Below the pieces are notes generated by a model, which was not told the DNA's origin, ran no database searches, and saw nothing but the letters and a program-made list of their open reading frames with translations. A stretch of 64,000 bases of DNA from contig NZ_FOOF01000001.1 in NCBI RefSeq assembly GCF_900113115.1, forward strand, positions 310,001 to 374,000, written 5' to 3'. Positions 25,155-34,029 of the stretch are shown piece by piece; positions within the stretch are counted from its first letter, which is position 1, and the number at the start of each line of letters is the position of its first letter. Source of the DNA: Duganella sp. CF458. Its GTDB lineage: Bacteria > Pseudomonadota > Gammaproteobacteria > Burkholderiales > Burkholderiaceae_D. The translations under genes and the position numbers were made by a program.

Positions 25155-25499
25155 TCAGTGCGCGCTGGCCTGCGGCATGCCGCCCTGGGTCGACGCGCCG
25201 ACTGGCTTGTCTTCCGGTTTCGGGCGGCCTTGGGCATCCGACAGGCGGTACTTGGTGCGGCGGTCGCCCATCAAGTCACGCAGTTCGCGAATGCTCATGC
25301 CTGTCACTTCATGCATGCGGATCAGCAGCGAAGCGCCGACTGGCAAGCGGTGGTGACGGATCTTACTGATTACAGGTGGAGCAACTTCCAGCATGCGCGA
25401 GAGCGCAGCGTCGTTCTTCAATTGCATTTTGCCGAGCAGGATGTCCAGCAGGTGGTTCGGGTTGTAGCTTTCCTGCGAAGCGAGAGCGTGGTGTGCCAT
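25155..25499 (-). CDS. Small HTH-like protein of unknown function
   Basis: A 114-residue protein. Residues about 15-75 (LLDILLGKMQLKNDAALSRMLEVAPPVISKIRHHRLPVGASLLIRMHEVTGMSIRELRDLMG) have the helix spacing of a Cro/CI-type DNA-binding fold. The Lys/Pro-rich tail appears disordered. ATG 25499 is preceded by GAGAGG with good spacing. It converges on the HDOD gene (13-base gap). The fold call rests on pattern only. No partner is evident, and about 200 bases of upstream DNA before the next gene are free. Confidence 0.7.
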   Translation of the reverse strand: MAHHALASQESYNPNHLLDILLGKMQLKNDAALSRMLEVAPPVISKIRHHRLPVGASLLIRMHEVTGMSIRELRDLMGDRRTKYRLSDAQGRPKPEDKPVGASTQGGMPQASAH

Positions 25500-25704
25500 G
25501 ATAATCCTCTCTTGACAGTGGAGTGTTGAGGAAAGGGCCTTGCAGTCTTGCTAAATTCTCATGCTGCTCTGCGAAGCGAACCTTGTTCAACATCAAGACT
25601 TGGCGATGATTTGCCGAAAATCTTGACAACAATGCCATTTCAACACAGTCATTATTCCTGTGTCGCACGAAAGAACCACACGGAAATTGTGTTGCGCGGA
25701 TATT

Positions 25705-26007
25705 TCAGGCCGTAACGGAAATAATGCTGCCCGGTGCCGGCGTGCCTGGGGTCGGGCGGTTGGCCTGGGCGTTCTGGGCCAGCAGGTCTTGCCGGGTCAG
25801 GAAGTCTTGCAGGTCGGCCGACTGCGATTGCTCCAAGGCACGGGTTTCTTCGCGGCGGGTACTGGTTTGCTCGCTGCGCGCCGTCTGCTGTTCACGGATG
25901 CGCTGCTCTTCCTGCTGCAACTGGCGCTGTTCAGCCAGGCGTCGCTCGGCCGCGGCATTGTTGACCTGGAAGTTCTGGGTGGTCGGTCCTACTCCGTTGA
26001 TAGCCAT
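25705..26007 (-). CDS. Small coiled-coil protein of unknown function
   Basis: A 100-residue protein starting MAINGVGPTTQNFQVNNAAA. Residues about 20-75 are almost entirely Gln, Glu, Arg and Ala in a heptad-like pattern, which predicts a long charged coiled coil. The tail is Pro/Thr-rich. There is no signal peptide. ATG 26007 follows GGGAG; in-frame starts further up would add an unlikely Cys-containing leader. It is divergent from miaB. I recognise no family. Confidence 0.65.
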   Translation of the reverse strand: MAINGVGPTTQNFQVNNAAAERRLAEQRQLQQEEQRIREQQTARSEQTSTRREETRALEQSQSADLQDFLTRQDLLAQNAQANRPTPGTPAPGSIISVTA

Positions 26008-26101
26008 GACGTAGCTCCCGCAGAAAATTGCTTTTTTAACTCTAGGACCCGCAGCGCCCGATTTCAAGGGCTGCTTGGCGATTTACGGTAAACTTGCGGG
26101 T

Positions 26102-27436
26102 ATGCAGAAAAAAGTATTCATTAAAACCTTCGGCTGCCAGATGAACGAGTACGACTCGGACAAGATGGCAGACCTGCTCGGCGCGTCCGAGGGACTGGTA
26201 CGCACCGAATCCCCGGAAGACGCCGACGTTATCCTCCTGAACACTTGCTCCGTGCGCGAAAAAGCGCAGGAAAAGGTGTTTTCGGACCTGGGCACCTTCA
26301 AGAAGCTCAAGCAAGCCAAGCCGGAACTGGTGATCGGCGTGGGCGGCTGCGTCGCCTCGCAAGAGGGCGAAGCCATCGTCAAGCGCGCGCCCCTGGTGGA
26401 TGTGGTGTTCGGCCCGCAAACCCTGCACCGCCTGCCGAAGATGATCGAACTGCGCCGCCACACCGGCAAGCCGCAAATCGACATCAGCTTCCCCGAGATC
26501 GAAAAGTTCGACCACCTGCCGCCGGCACGCGTGGAGGGCGCTTTCGCCTATGTCTCGATCATGGAAGGCTGCTCCAAATACTGTTCCTACTGCGTGGTGC
26601 CCTACACCCGCGGCGAGGAAGTGTCGCGCCGCTTCGAAGACGTGCTGACCGAAGTCGCCGGCCTGGCGGCGCAGGGTGTCAAGGAAGTCATGCTGCTTGG
26701 CCAGAACGTGAATGCATTCCGCGGCGTGACCGCCGACGGCAGCATCGCCGATTTCGCCATGCTGATCGAATACGTGGCCGAGATCCCGGGCATTGAGCGC
26801 ATCCGTTTCGTCACCAGCCACCCGAAGGAATTCACGCAGCGCCTGATCGACTGCTACGCGAAGATCCCGAAACTGGCCGACCAGCTTTACCTGCCGGCCC
26901 AGCATGGCTCGGACAGGATCCTGGGCGCGATGAAGCGCGGCTACACGGCAATCGAATACAAGTCCATCATCCGCAAGGTGCGCGCGGTGCGCCCGAACGT
27001 GGTGATCTCCTCGGACTTCATCGTCGGCTTCCCCGGCGAGACCGACGAGGATTTCGAAGCCATGGTCAAGCTGGTTCAGGACGTCGACTTCGACAACAGC
27101 TTCAGCTTCATTTTCAGCAAGCGCCCCGGCACCCCGGCCGCCAACCTGGCCGACGATACGCCGGCCGACGTGAAGTCGGCCCGCCTGCAGCGCCTGCAAG
27201 CCCTGTTCGACGAGAACACCAGGCGCCACAGCGCCGCCATGGTCGGCATGACCATGCAGGTGCTGGTGGAAGGCCCGTCCAAGCGCGGCGGCAATGACAT
27301 GCAGGGCCGCGCCAGCAATACCCGCACCGTCCACTTCGACGGCGGCGCCAATGCGCAAGCCCTGGTTGGCCAGCTGGTCAGCGTGCGCATCACTGAAAGC
27401 CTGGATTACTCCCTGCGCGGAGAAGCGATACTTTGA
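26102..27436 (+). CDS. miaB: tRNA-2-methylthio-N6-dimethylallyladenosine synthase MiaB
   Basis: A 444-residue radical-SAM methylthiotransferase that adds the methylthio group to i6A37 made by MiaA. The N-terminal cluster-binding domain has Cys12 ([11 protein letters not shown]), a Cys in NTCSVREKA and a Cys in GGCVASQ. The radical-SAM motif is C157-SKY-C161-SY-C164. A TRAM domain closes the protein (about 375-440). ATG 26102 gives the normal family start [13 protein letters not shown]. It begins the conserved miaB-phoH-ybeY run, and the next start codon overlaps its stop. Confidence 0.96.
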   Translation: MQKKVFIKTFGCQMNEYDSDKMADLLGASEGLVRTESPEDADVILLNTCSVREKAQEKVFSDLGTFKKLKQAKPELVIGVGGCVASQEGEAIVKRAPLVDVVFGPQTLHRLPKMIELRRHTGKPQIDISFPEIEKFDHLPPARVEGAFAYVSIMEGCSKYCSYCVVPYTRGEEVSRRFEDVLTEVAGLAAQGVKEVMLLGQNVNAFRGVTADGSIADFAMLIEYVAEIPGIERIRFVTSHPKEFTQRLIDCYAKIPKLADQLYLPAQHGSDRILGAMKRGYTAIEYKSIIRKVRAVRPNVVISSDFIVGFPGETDEDFEAMVKLVQDVDFDNSFSFIFSKRPGTPAANLADDTPADVKSARLQRLQALFDENTRRHSAAMVGMTMQVLVEGPSKRGGNDMQGRASNTRTVHFDGGANAQALVGQLVSVRITESLDYSLRGEAIL

Positions 27437-28500
27437 AAACAAAAACCCCGGTGCAACCGCACTACTTCGTTCCAGAACCGCTGGACAACACGCGCCTGGC
27501 CCATTTGTGCGGCCCGCTCGATGAGAACCTGCGCCAGATTTCCGCGGCGCTGGACGTGACCATTTTCCGCCGCGGCGAGAAGTTCATCGTCAGCGGCACC
27601 AACGCCGAACGCGCCGTTGCCATCCTCGAGCGCTTCTACGCCGTCGCCGACAAGGTGGTGCCGGTGGAGGAAGTGCAGCTGGCCCTGGTCGAACAGCGTG
27701 CCAGCGAAGCGCCGGACGATTTCGGTCCGGCCGGCGAAGAACCGCCCTTCCACGAGCCGGACATCACCAGCCCGCTGCTGAAGACGCGCCGCAACGACTT
27801 GCGCGGCCGCACGCCGCACCAGATCCGCTACCTGCGCAACATCCTCGACCACGACATCAGCTTCGGGGTTGGTCCGGCCGGCACCGGCAAGACTTACCTG
27901 GCTGTAGCCTGCGCCGTCGATGCGCTGGAGCGCGACGCCGTCAAGCGCATCATCCTGACGCGCCCTGCCGTGGAAGCGGGCGAGCGCCTGGGTTTCCTGC
28001 CGGGCGACCTGGCGCAGAAAGTCGACCCGTATTTGCGCCCGCTGTACGACGCGCTGTACGACCTGCTCGGCTTCGACCGCACCCAGAAAATGTTCGAGAA
28101 GCAGGTGATCGAGATTGCGCCGCTGGCATACATGCGCGGCCGCACCTTGAACCACGCCTTCGTGATCCTGGACGAGGCCCAGAACACCACCGTCGAACAG
28201 ATGAAGATGTTCCTGACCCGTATCGGCTTCGGCAGCAAGGCCGTGGTGACGGGCGACGTGACCCAGGTCGACCTGGCCAAGCACCAGAGGTCCGGCCTGG
28301 TCGACGCCATGCACGTGCTGCGCAATGTGCGCGGCATCGCCTTCAGCCAGTTCTCCAGCGCCGACGTGGTGCGCCATCCGCTGGTGGCGCGCATCGTCGA
28401 TGCCTACGAGAGCGCGCAGGAAGCCAGCGCCGAAATCGCTCCCCTGTTGCAAACCGTCAAACCCGCTGTGAAAGCTGTGCGCAATGTCCGAAAAAAATAA
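27433..28500 (+). CDS. PhoH-like ATPase
   Basis: A 355-residue PhoH/YbeZ-type protein. Walker A is [11 protein letters not shown] in the middle, Walker B is [11 protein letters not shown], and an N-terminal KH-like region precedes them. YbeZ proteins work with YbeY in rRNA processing and ribosome quality control, and ybeY follows with a 17-base overlap. The start is TTG at 27433, overlapping the miaB TGA; a GTG at 27451 is an alternative. GGAGA lies about 10 bases upstream. Confidence 0.93.
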   Translation: MKTKTPVQPHYFVPEPLDNTRLAHLCGPLDENLRQISAALDVTIFRRGEKFIVSGTNAERAVAILERFYAVADKVVPVEEVQLALVEQRASEAPDDFGPAGEEPPFHEPDITSPLLKTRRNDLRGRTPHQIRYLRNILDHDISFGVGPAGTGKTYLAVACAVDALERDAVKRIILTRPAVEAGERLGFLPGDLAQKVDPYLRPLYDALYDLLGFDRTQKMFEKQVIEIAPLAYMRGRTLNHAFVILDEAQNTTVEQMKMFLTRIGFGSKAVVTGDVTQVDLAKHQRSGLVDAMHVLRNVRGIAFSQFSSADVVRHPLVARIVDAYESAQEASAEIAPLLQTVKPAVKAVRNVRKK

Positions 28501-28942
28501 ACTGACCCTTTCCGTCCAATACGCAGACCCGCGCCTGCAGCAGGAAATCACCCGCCCGATGATCCGCAAATGGGTCAAGGCCGCCTTGTTCGCACCGGCC
28601 GAACTCACCATCCGCTTCGTCGCTGCGGCAGAAGGCCAGGAACTGAACCGCGACTACCGCGGCAAGGACTACGCCACCAATGTGCTGACCTTCGCCTACA
28701 ACGAAGGCGAGGAAGTGGCCGAGGACGAGCCGACCCGCGCCGACATCATCCTGTGCACCGACGTGCTGCAGCGTGAAGCCGCAGAACAGAAGAAAACCGT
28801 GGAAGAACATACCGCCCACCTGATCGTGCACGGCGTACTGCACGCCCAGGGCTACGACCACGAGGACGACCAGGAAGCGGCCGAGATGGAAGGCATCGAG
28901 ACCGAGATTGTCACCGGTCTCGGTTATGCCGATCCTTACTAA
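28484..28942 (+). CDS. ybeY: Endoribonuclease YbeY (16S rRNA maturation)
   Basis: A 152-residue zinc metalloprotein required for 16S rRNA 3'-end maturation and late ribosome quality control. The signature H116-GVL-H120-AQGYD-H126 provides the three zinc ligands. The preceding [18 protein letters not shown] segment is also diagnostic. It overlaps phoH by 17 bases, the usual pairing. In related genomes corC follows directly; here a broken zntB on the other strand intervenes. Confidence 0.95.
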   Translation: MSEKNKLTLSVQYADPRLQQEITRPMIRKWVKAALFAPAELTIRFVAAAEGQELNRDYRGKDYATNVLTFAYNEGEEVAEDEPTRADIILCTDVLQREAAEQKKTVEEHTAHLIVHGVLHAQGYDHEDDQEAAEMEGIETEIVTGLGYADPY

Positions 28943-29398
28943 TCGCTCCTTTGGCGCAACAGCCAGGCGCCCGCCACCACGGTAAACAGCAAAGCGATGC
29001 CGGCGATGATCCAGAAGCCGGCCTGGTCGCCTGCCAGTGGCACGCCGCCGATATTCATCCCCAGCAAGCCCGCGATGATATTGATCGGCAGCGCCAGCAC
29101 CGTCACGATCCTTGCCGCTGGCGTCGCGCACGATGCGGGTCGAGCGCGCGCCCTCTTCGTGCAGGCTGTCGTAGTATTCATTGGCCAGCACGGCATGTTC
29201 GCGCATCCATTTTTCGCTGGCGGTGTTGGCAAGATTGAAATGCAGCCAGAGGAATTCACCAGGTGGATTGGCAGGGTCACGCAGCCACTGTTCGGCCTCG
29301 GCGGCTTCGATCGGCAGCGGTTGCGGGCCGCGCCCGAACAGGTAACCGCAGACGAGGCCGCGCTGGTCGGAGCCATACGTGACTGCACTGATCTGCAT
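28939..29398 (-). pseudogene. zntB/CorA-type transporter remnant with internal deletion
   Basis: From ATG 29398 the frame encodes a ZntB-like N-terminus (about 100 residues, including WLHFNLANTASEKWM and YYDSLHEEGARSTRIV). It then abruptly changes frame near 29110 into a ZntB C-terminus: RIVTVLALPINIIAGLLGMN and a second membrane helix ending LLRQRSD. The GMN selectivity motif is intact, but roughly 180-200 central residues (the rest of the funnel domain and the long helix) are missing, and the two parts are in different frames. A functional channel of about 330 residues cannot be made. The original protein would have moved Zn2+ or another divalent cation. Confidence 0.85.
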
Positions 29399-29474
29399 GA
29401 GTTTCCAATCTGATAATTTCGGCCGGGACTCGGCCGTTTAGTGTATGCTATAGCACTTCGGAACGACGGCTTTC

Positions 29475-30362
29475 ATGCCAATTATGCAAGAGCACTCTAG
29501 TAGCGTCAGGAATGACGCTAAACCACACCGGTCGCTGTTCGAGCGACTCACCGCCCTGATTTCCCCTGAGCCCGAGAGCCGCTCGGAGCTGCTTGAAGTC
29601 CTGCACGACGCCCATGAACGCAACCTGATCGATGCCGACGCGCTGTCGATGATCGAAGGCGTGTTCCAGGTGTCGGACCTGTCGGCGCGCGACATCATGA
29701 TCCCGCGCTCGCAGATGGACGTCATCGATATCACCAAACCGATCGAGGAATGGATCCCGCTGGCGCTGGAAACGGCCCACTCGCGCTTCCCTGCCATCGA
29801 AGGTGAGCGCGACAAGGTGGTCGGCATCCTGCTGGCCAAGGATCTGCTGCGCTACTACGTGGAAGAATCGTTCGACGTGCGCGACATGCTGCGCCCGGCA
29901 ATCTTCATCCCCGAATCGAAACGCCTGAACGTGCTGTTGCGCGATTTCCGCGCCAACCACAATCACATGGCCATCGTGGTCGATGAGTATTCCGGCGTAG
30001 CCGGCCTGATCACCATCGAGGACGTGCTGGAGCAGATCGTCGGCGATATCGAGGACGAATACGACTTCGACGAAGAAGAAGACAATATCCTCTCCATCAA
30101 GGAAGGCAAGATCGGCCCGCGCTGGCGCATCAAGGCGCTGACCGAACTGGAACAGTTCAACGAAGAGCTGGATGCCGACCTGGCCGACGAGGATGTCGAC
30201 ACCATCGGCGGCCTGGTGGCCAAACACCTGGGCCGCATGCCACACAAGGGCGATACATTCGACATCGCCAACTTGCGCTTTGAAGTGCTGCGCGCCGACG
30301 CGCGCCAGGTCCATGTGCTGACGGTTGAGAAACTGCCCGCCTCCCTGGACGAGCAGGACTGA
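29475..30362 (+). CDS. CorC/HlyC-family CBS-domain protein
   Basis: A 295-residue cytoplasmic protein with two CBS domains (about 65-190; MIPRSQMDVID, then HMAIVVDEYSGVAGLITIEDVLEQIVGDIEDEYD) and a C-terminal CorC/HlyC transporter-associated domain (about 200-285). It lacks the DUF21 membrane domain and matches YbeX/CorC, linked to magnesium and cobalt efflux and to ribosome metabolism. Its last codon overlaps the lnt start (TGATG), the order found in many proteobacteria. No strong Shine-Dalgarno precedes ATG 29475; ATG 29484 is an alternative. Confidence 0.92.
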   Translation: MPIMQEHSSSVRNDAKPHRSLFERLTALISPEPESRSELLEVLHDAHERNLIDADALSMIEGVFQVSDLSARDIMIPRSQMDVIDITKPIEEWIPLALETAHSRFPAIEGERDKVVGILLAKDLLRYYVEESFDVRDMLRPAIFIPESKRLNVLLRDFRANHNHMAIVVDEYSGVAGLITIEDVLEQIVGDIEDEYDFDEEEDNILSIKEGKIGPRWRIKALTELEQFNEELDADLADEDVDTIGGLVAKHLGRMPHKGDTFDIANLRFEVLRADARQVHVLTVEKLPASLDEQD

Positions 30363-31900
30363 TGCGTTGGCGTAAGACCAAGGCAGGCGAACCGCCTGCC
30401 CCACCCCGCTCTACCCGTAGCCGCATGCTGATCGCAGCCATCGCCGGCGCGCTTGGCGTGTTTGCATTTGCGCCGTTCGGCTGGTGGCCGCTGCAGATCC
30501 TTTCCCTGGCGGTGCTGGTGTACCAGGCGTTGCGCGCCGATGGCGTGCGCGCTTCCGCCTTGGTCGGCTGGGCTTTCGGTTTCGGCTGGTGCCTGGCCGG
30601 TTTCCACTGGCTGTACATCGCGATCAACCGTTTCGGCGGCATGCCGGCGCCTCTCGCTGCCCTATCGATCGCCCTGCTGGCAGCGGCGATGGCCTTGTAT
30701 GCTTCTGGCGCCGTGGCGGCTACCGCCTGGCTGCGCAAGCGCTGGCCGCTCCCCCTGCCGGCTGCCACCTTGCTGGTGCTGCCGGCCTTCTGGGCCTTGT
30801 TTGAATTCCTGCGCGGCTGGTTGTTTACCGGCTTCCCTTGGGTCACCGCGGGCTACGCACACAATACCTCGCCGCTGGCCGGCTACGCTCCCGTGCTGGG
30901 CGTATATGGCATCAGCTGGCTGGCTGCCATCAGCGCCGGCGCGCTGCCGCTGCTGATGCATCCTTTGCGCTACAAGGCGACTGCCCTGGTAGCGGCCATC
31001 TGGATCGGCGGCTTTGCGCTGGGCCGGATCGCATGGACCGCGCCGTCGGGCAAACCGCTGTCGGTGCGCCTGGTTCAAGGCAACGTGGCGCTCCAGAACA
31101 AGTTCGATATCAAGCATCTGGGCGATATCCTGCGCATGTACCAGCAACAGGTAACTGCGGCACCGGCCGACCTGATCGCCATTCCCGAAACGGGCGTGCC
31201 GCTGTTCGCCTCGCAACTGCCGCCGGGCTACCTGGATTCCTACGGCCAGTTCGCGCGCCGCACCGGCAGCCATATCGTGCTGGGCATCCCAATGACGAAT
31301 GGAATGGAATATTCGAACAGCGTGCTGGGCTTGCCGCCGACGCTGGCGGCAAGCACCTACCGTTACGACAAGCACCATCTGGTGCCGTTTGGCGAATTCA
31401 TTCCTACCGGTTTCCGCTGGTTCACCAACCTGATGCAGATCCCGTTGGGCGACCAGACGCGCGGCGCGGTCATCCAGGCGCCGTTTCCGGTGAAGGACCA
31501 GAAAGTGCTGCCGAACATTTGCTACGAAAATGTGTTCGGCGAAGAAATTGCGGAACAGATTTCGCTGACCGGCGCCACCGTCATGCTGAACGTGTCCGAG
31601 CTGGCCTGGTACGGTGAGTCGATCGCCATTCCGCAGCACTTGCAGATGTCGCAGATGCGCGCGCTCGAAACGGGCCGGCCAATGCTGAGCGCAACCAATA
31701 CCGGCGCCACGGTCGTGATCTCCCCACGCGGCGAGGTGGCGCACGCGCTGCCTTACCGCCAACCGGGTGTGTTGAGCACAACGGTGCAAGGCATGTCGGG
31801 CGATACGCCTTACATCAAGCTGCAGAACAAGCTGTTCCTCGCGCTTGCCGCGCTGTCAATCGGGGCAGCCTGGCTGTGGTCGCGCCAGCGCCGCGCCTAA
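30362..31900 (+). CDS. lnt: Apolipoprotein N-acyltransferase Lnt
   Basis: A 512-residue inner-membrane enzyme that adds the third acyl chain to lipoproteins. About six membrane helices precede the periplasmic nitrilase domain, whose catalytic triad is Glu276 (AIPETGVPL), Lys337 (YDKHHLVPFGEFIP) and Cys387 (ICYENVFG). A final membrane helix is at about 488-505. It overlaps corC by one base. The window contains at least three lipoproteins (at 17127, 38329 and 48844) that would be its substrates. Its stop overlaps by 4 bases the stop of the convergent Rpn-like gene. Confidence 0.95.
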   Translation: MRWRKTKAGEPPAPPRSTRSRMLIAAIAGALGVFAFAPFGWWPLQILSLAVLVYQALRADGVRASALVGWAFGFGWCLAGFHWLYIAINRFGGMPAPLAALSIALLAAAMALYASGAVAATAWLRKRWPLPLPAATLLVLPAFWALFEFLRGWLFTGFPWVTAGYAHNTSPLAGYAPVLGVYGISWLAAISAGALPLLMHPLRYKATALVAAIWIGGFALGRIAWTAPSGKPLSVRLVQGNVALQNKFDIKHLGDILRMYQQQVTAAPADLIAIPETGVPLFASQLPPGYLDSYGQFARRTGSHIVLGIPMTNGMEYSNSVLGLPPTLAASTYRYDKHHLVPFGEFIPTGFRWFTNLMQIPLGDQTRGAVIQAPFPVKDQKVLPNICYENVFGEEIAEQISLTGATVMLNVSELAWYGESIAIPQHLQMSQMRALETGRPMLSATNTGATVVISPRGEVAHALPYRQPGVLSTTVQGMSGDTPYIKLQNKLFLALAALSIGAAWLWSRQRRA

Positions 31901-32946
31901 AACACCTCGTCGATGGTCCCGGCGGTCACCACCGCCAGGATCCAGCCCTCCAATTCCTGGATAGTCGCATTTCCAATGCGACTATCCACGTCCTCATCGT
32001 ATTGTCCGAAGCGCTGGCTCAGCTGCGCACAAAGCAATTCCCGCATGGCAATCATGCGGCCTTCCAGGCGGCCTTCTTCCCTGCCTTCTTCCCTGCCTTC
32101 TTCCCTGCCTTCTTCCCTGCCTTCTTGCCAGCCTTCTTGCCGGCCTTCTTGAAGGCCCGCCTGCAGCCCCTGCTCCAAGCCTGCTGCAATTCCTCGCTGC
32201 AGCCCGCGTTCCTCGGCGCGCTCTTCCCATAGATATTTCCAGGCCATGTCCTGCCTCCCATCGAAAAATTCCTGCTGCTGCTCAAGCATGTACTGCAGCA
32301 CTTTCGGCAATCTCATCATTCGGTCGATGAGATCAAATACATCGCGAAACTTCTGCTCTTCCCAACCGCACGAGCGGAGACCGGTCAGCAGACTACCTTT
32401 GACAAGCATCCTGTCCTCAGGTTCCCGGCGTGTGCGAAGTGTGAGCAAATGCGCCACCGTCAACCAGGCAAACACATTATCGCTAAGCAGAAGTTCAGCC
32501 AATCGCTCATCAAAATCGCGCAGTTTGATAATGTCAAACTCGAATGAAAGCCGGGTTCCGCCCGAGCAAAGCTCAAAGCGGTTGGGCGTCCAAGTCGGGC
32601 TGGGGTCGCCGAGGATTGCAATGCTACGTACCGGCAGGTGGAAATGGTCGTAGAGCCGATATTGACAAACAAACATGCGCTCGACAAAGCCCCGCTGCCG
32701 GGCGACCTGGATTTCGAGATGCCAAAGGCAAGGCTGGCCATCGGCGCCGGGCGCTCGGAGCAGCTTGTCGACCCGGAACAGGCCCAGCTTGCTGTCGCGG
32801 GTGCACTTGTCCAGCTCCTGGTCCATCCCCTCAGGCGCAGCGCGGCAGCCCCACGCTTCGCGCAGGAAAAGTTCCGTAAAATCAGGCCAGTAGCGTTCGA
32901 TTGCCTGTTTCCAGACGGAGTCGTAGTCGGCATTCGGCGTGTCCAT
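31897..32946 (-). CDS. Rpn/PD-(D/E)XK transposase-like nuclease family protein with DUF4351-type tail
   Basis: A 349-residue protein of the Rpn-like (recombination-promoting nuclease/putative transposase) superfamily. The N-terminal part shows [15 protein letters not shown], then [27 protein letters not shown], which supplies the D...ExQ core of a PD-(D/E)XK nuclease. Residues about 265-300 are a low-complexity [14 protein letters not shown] run encoded by 12-base repeats, and the tail ([33 protein letters not shown]) resembles DUF4351. ATG 32946 gives a natural N-terminus. It interrupts the otherwise conserved lnt-glyQ order, which suggests insertion. Confidence 0.78.
   Translation of the reverse strand: MDTPNADYDSVWKQAIERYWPDFTELFLREAWGCRAAPEGMDQELDKCTRDSKLGLFRVDKLLRAPGADGQPCLWHLEIQVARQRGFVERMFVCQYRLYDHFHLPVRSIAILGDPSPTWTPNRFELCSGGTRLSFEFDIIKLRDFDERLAELLLSDNVFAWLTVAHLLTLRTRREPEDRMLVKGSLLTGLRSCGWEEQKFRDVFDLIDRMMRLPKVLQYMLEQQQEFFDGRQDMAWKYLWEERAEERGLQRGIAAGLEQGLQAGLQEGRQEGWQEGREEGREEGREEGREEGRLEGRMIAMRELLCAQLSQRFGQYDEDVDSRIGNATIQELEGWILAVVTAGTIDEVF
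32071..32154 (-). repeat. 12-bp tandem repeat in the Rpn-like gene
   Basis: Seven consecutive 12-base units. The first four (32071-32118) are identical (GCCTTCTTCCCT on the plus strand) and the last three are diverged. They encode (G-R-E-E)n-type residues. Because the unit is a multiple of three, slippage would change repeat length without breaking the frame. Confidence 0.85.
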
Positions 32947-33119
32947 GCGGGTTGGACGGCCAGGCGGGTACCAGGTTCGGCCAGCAGGCACGAGCTTTGA
33001 TATGGATCAAACGCCCAGCGGGCCGGGCAAAACTCTACAGGTTCGCCGCAAAAACCGCTAAAATGAGCCGTTTTAGCGAACCGATAACGCTCGCGCCCAG
33101 GGCGCCACCAACGACCACG

Positions 33120-34016
33120 ATGCTGACATTTCAACAAATTATCCTGACCCTGCAAACCTATTGGGACAAGCAGGGCTGCGCACTGCTCCAGCCGTACGAC
33201 ATGGAAGTCGGCGCGGGCACCTTCCACACCGGTACTTTCCTGCGCGCCATCGGCCCTGAGCCTTGGCGTGCGGCCTACGTCCAGCCGTCGCGCCGTCCGA
33301 AAGACGGCCGCTACGGCGAAAACCCGAACCGTCTGCAGCACTACTACCAGTACCAGGTGGTCCTGAAGCCGGCGCCGGAAAACATCCTGGACCTGTACCT
33401 GGGCTCCCTGGCCGCGCTGGGCCTGGACCTGAAGCAGAACGACGTGCGCTTCGTGGAAGACGACTGGGAAAGCCCGACCCTGGGCGCCTGGGGCCTGGGT
33501 TGGGAAGTCTGGCTGAACGGCATGGAAGTGACCCAGTTCACCTACTTCCAGCAAGTCGGCGGCCTCGATTGCAAACCGGTGCTGGGCGAGATCACCTACG
33601 GCCTTGAGCGCCTGGCCATGTACCTGCAGGGCGTTGAAAACGTCTACGACCTGGTCTGGACCGAATGGCAAGAAGGTGGGGTTAGCAAGCAGCTGAAGTA
33701 TGGCGACGTGTTCCACCAGAACGAAGTGGAGCAATCCACCTACAACTTCGAGCACGCCAACACCGACCTGCTGTTCGCGCAATTCGCCAACCACGAATCG
33801 GAAGCCAAGCGCCTGATCGAACTGCAACTGGTCCTGCCGGCCTACGAGCAGATCATGAAAGCCTCGCACAGCTTCAATATGCTGGACGCCCGCGGCGCCA
33901 TTTCCGTGACCGAGCGTGCCGCCTATATCGGCCGCGTGCGCACCCTGTCGCGCATGGTCGCCCAGGCCTACTACGAGTCCCGCGAACGCCTCGGCTTCCC
34001 GATGGTCGCCAAATAA
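33120..34016 (+). CDS. glyQ: Glycyl-tRNA synthetase alpha subunit
   Basis: A 298-residue catalytic subunit of the bacterial alpha2-beta2 glycyl-tRNA synthetase. The sequence from [20 protein letters not shown] through [54 protein letters not shown] is the family hallmark and forms the class II active site. ATG 33120 matches the usual start; an in-frame ATG at 33063 would add 19 unconserved residues. It is followed 13 bases later by glyS. Confidence 0.96.
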   Translation: MLTFQQIILTLQTYWDKQGCALLQPYDMEVGAGTFHTGTFLRAIGPEPWRAAYVQPSRRPKDGRYGENPNRLQHYYQYQVVLKPAPENILDLYLGSLAALGLDLKQNDVRFVEDDWESPTLGAWGLGWEVWLNGMEVTQFTYFQQVGGLDCKPVLGEITYGLERLAMYLQGVENVYDLVWTEWQEGGVSKQLKYGDVFHQNEVEQSTYNFEHANTDLLFAQFANHESEAKRLIELQLVLPAYEQIMKASHSFNMLDARGAISVTERAAYIGRVRTLSRMVAQAYYESRERLGFPMVAK

Positions 34017-34029
34017 AAGAATACCGAAC

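Noticed and set aside
29416..29440. Hairpin CGGCCG/CGGCCG upstream of corC as a terminator
   Set aside because: The stem is short, each arm is itself a palindrome, and no T-run follows.
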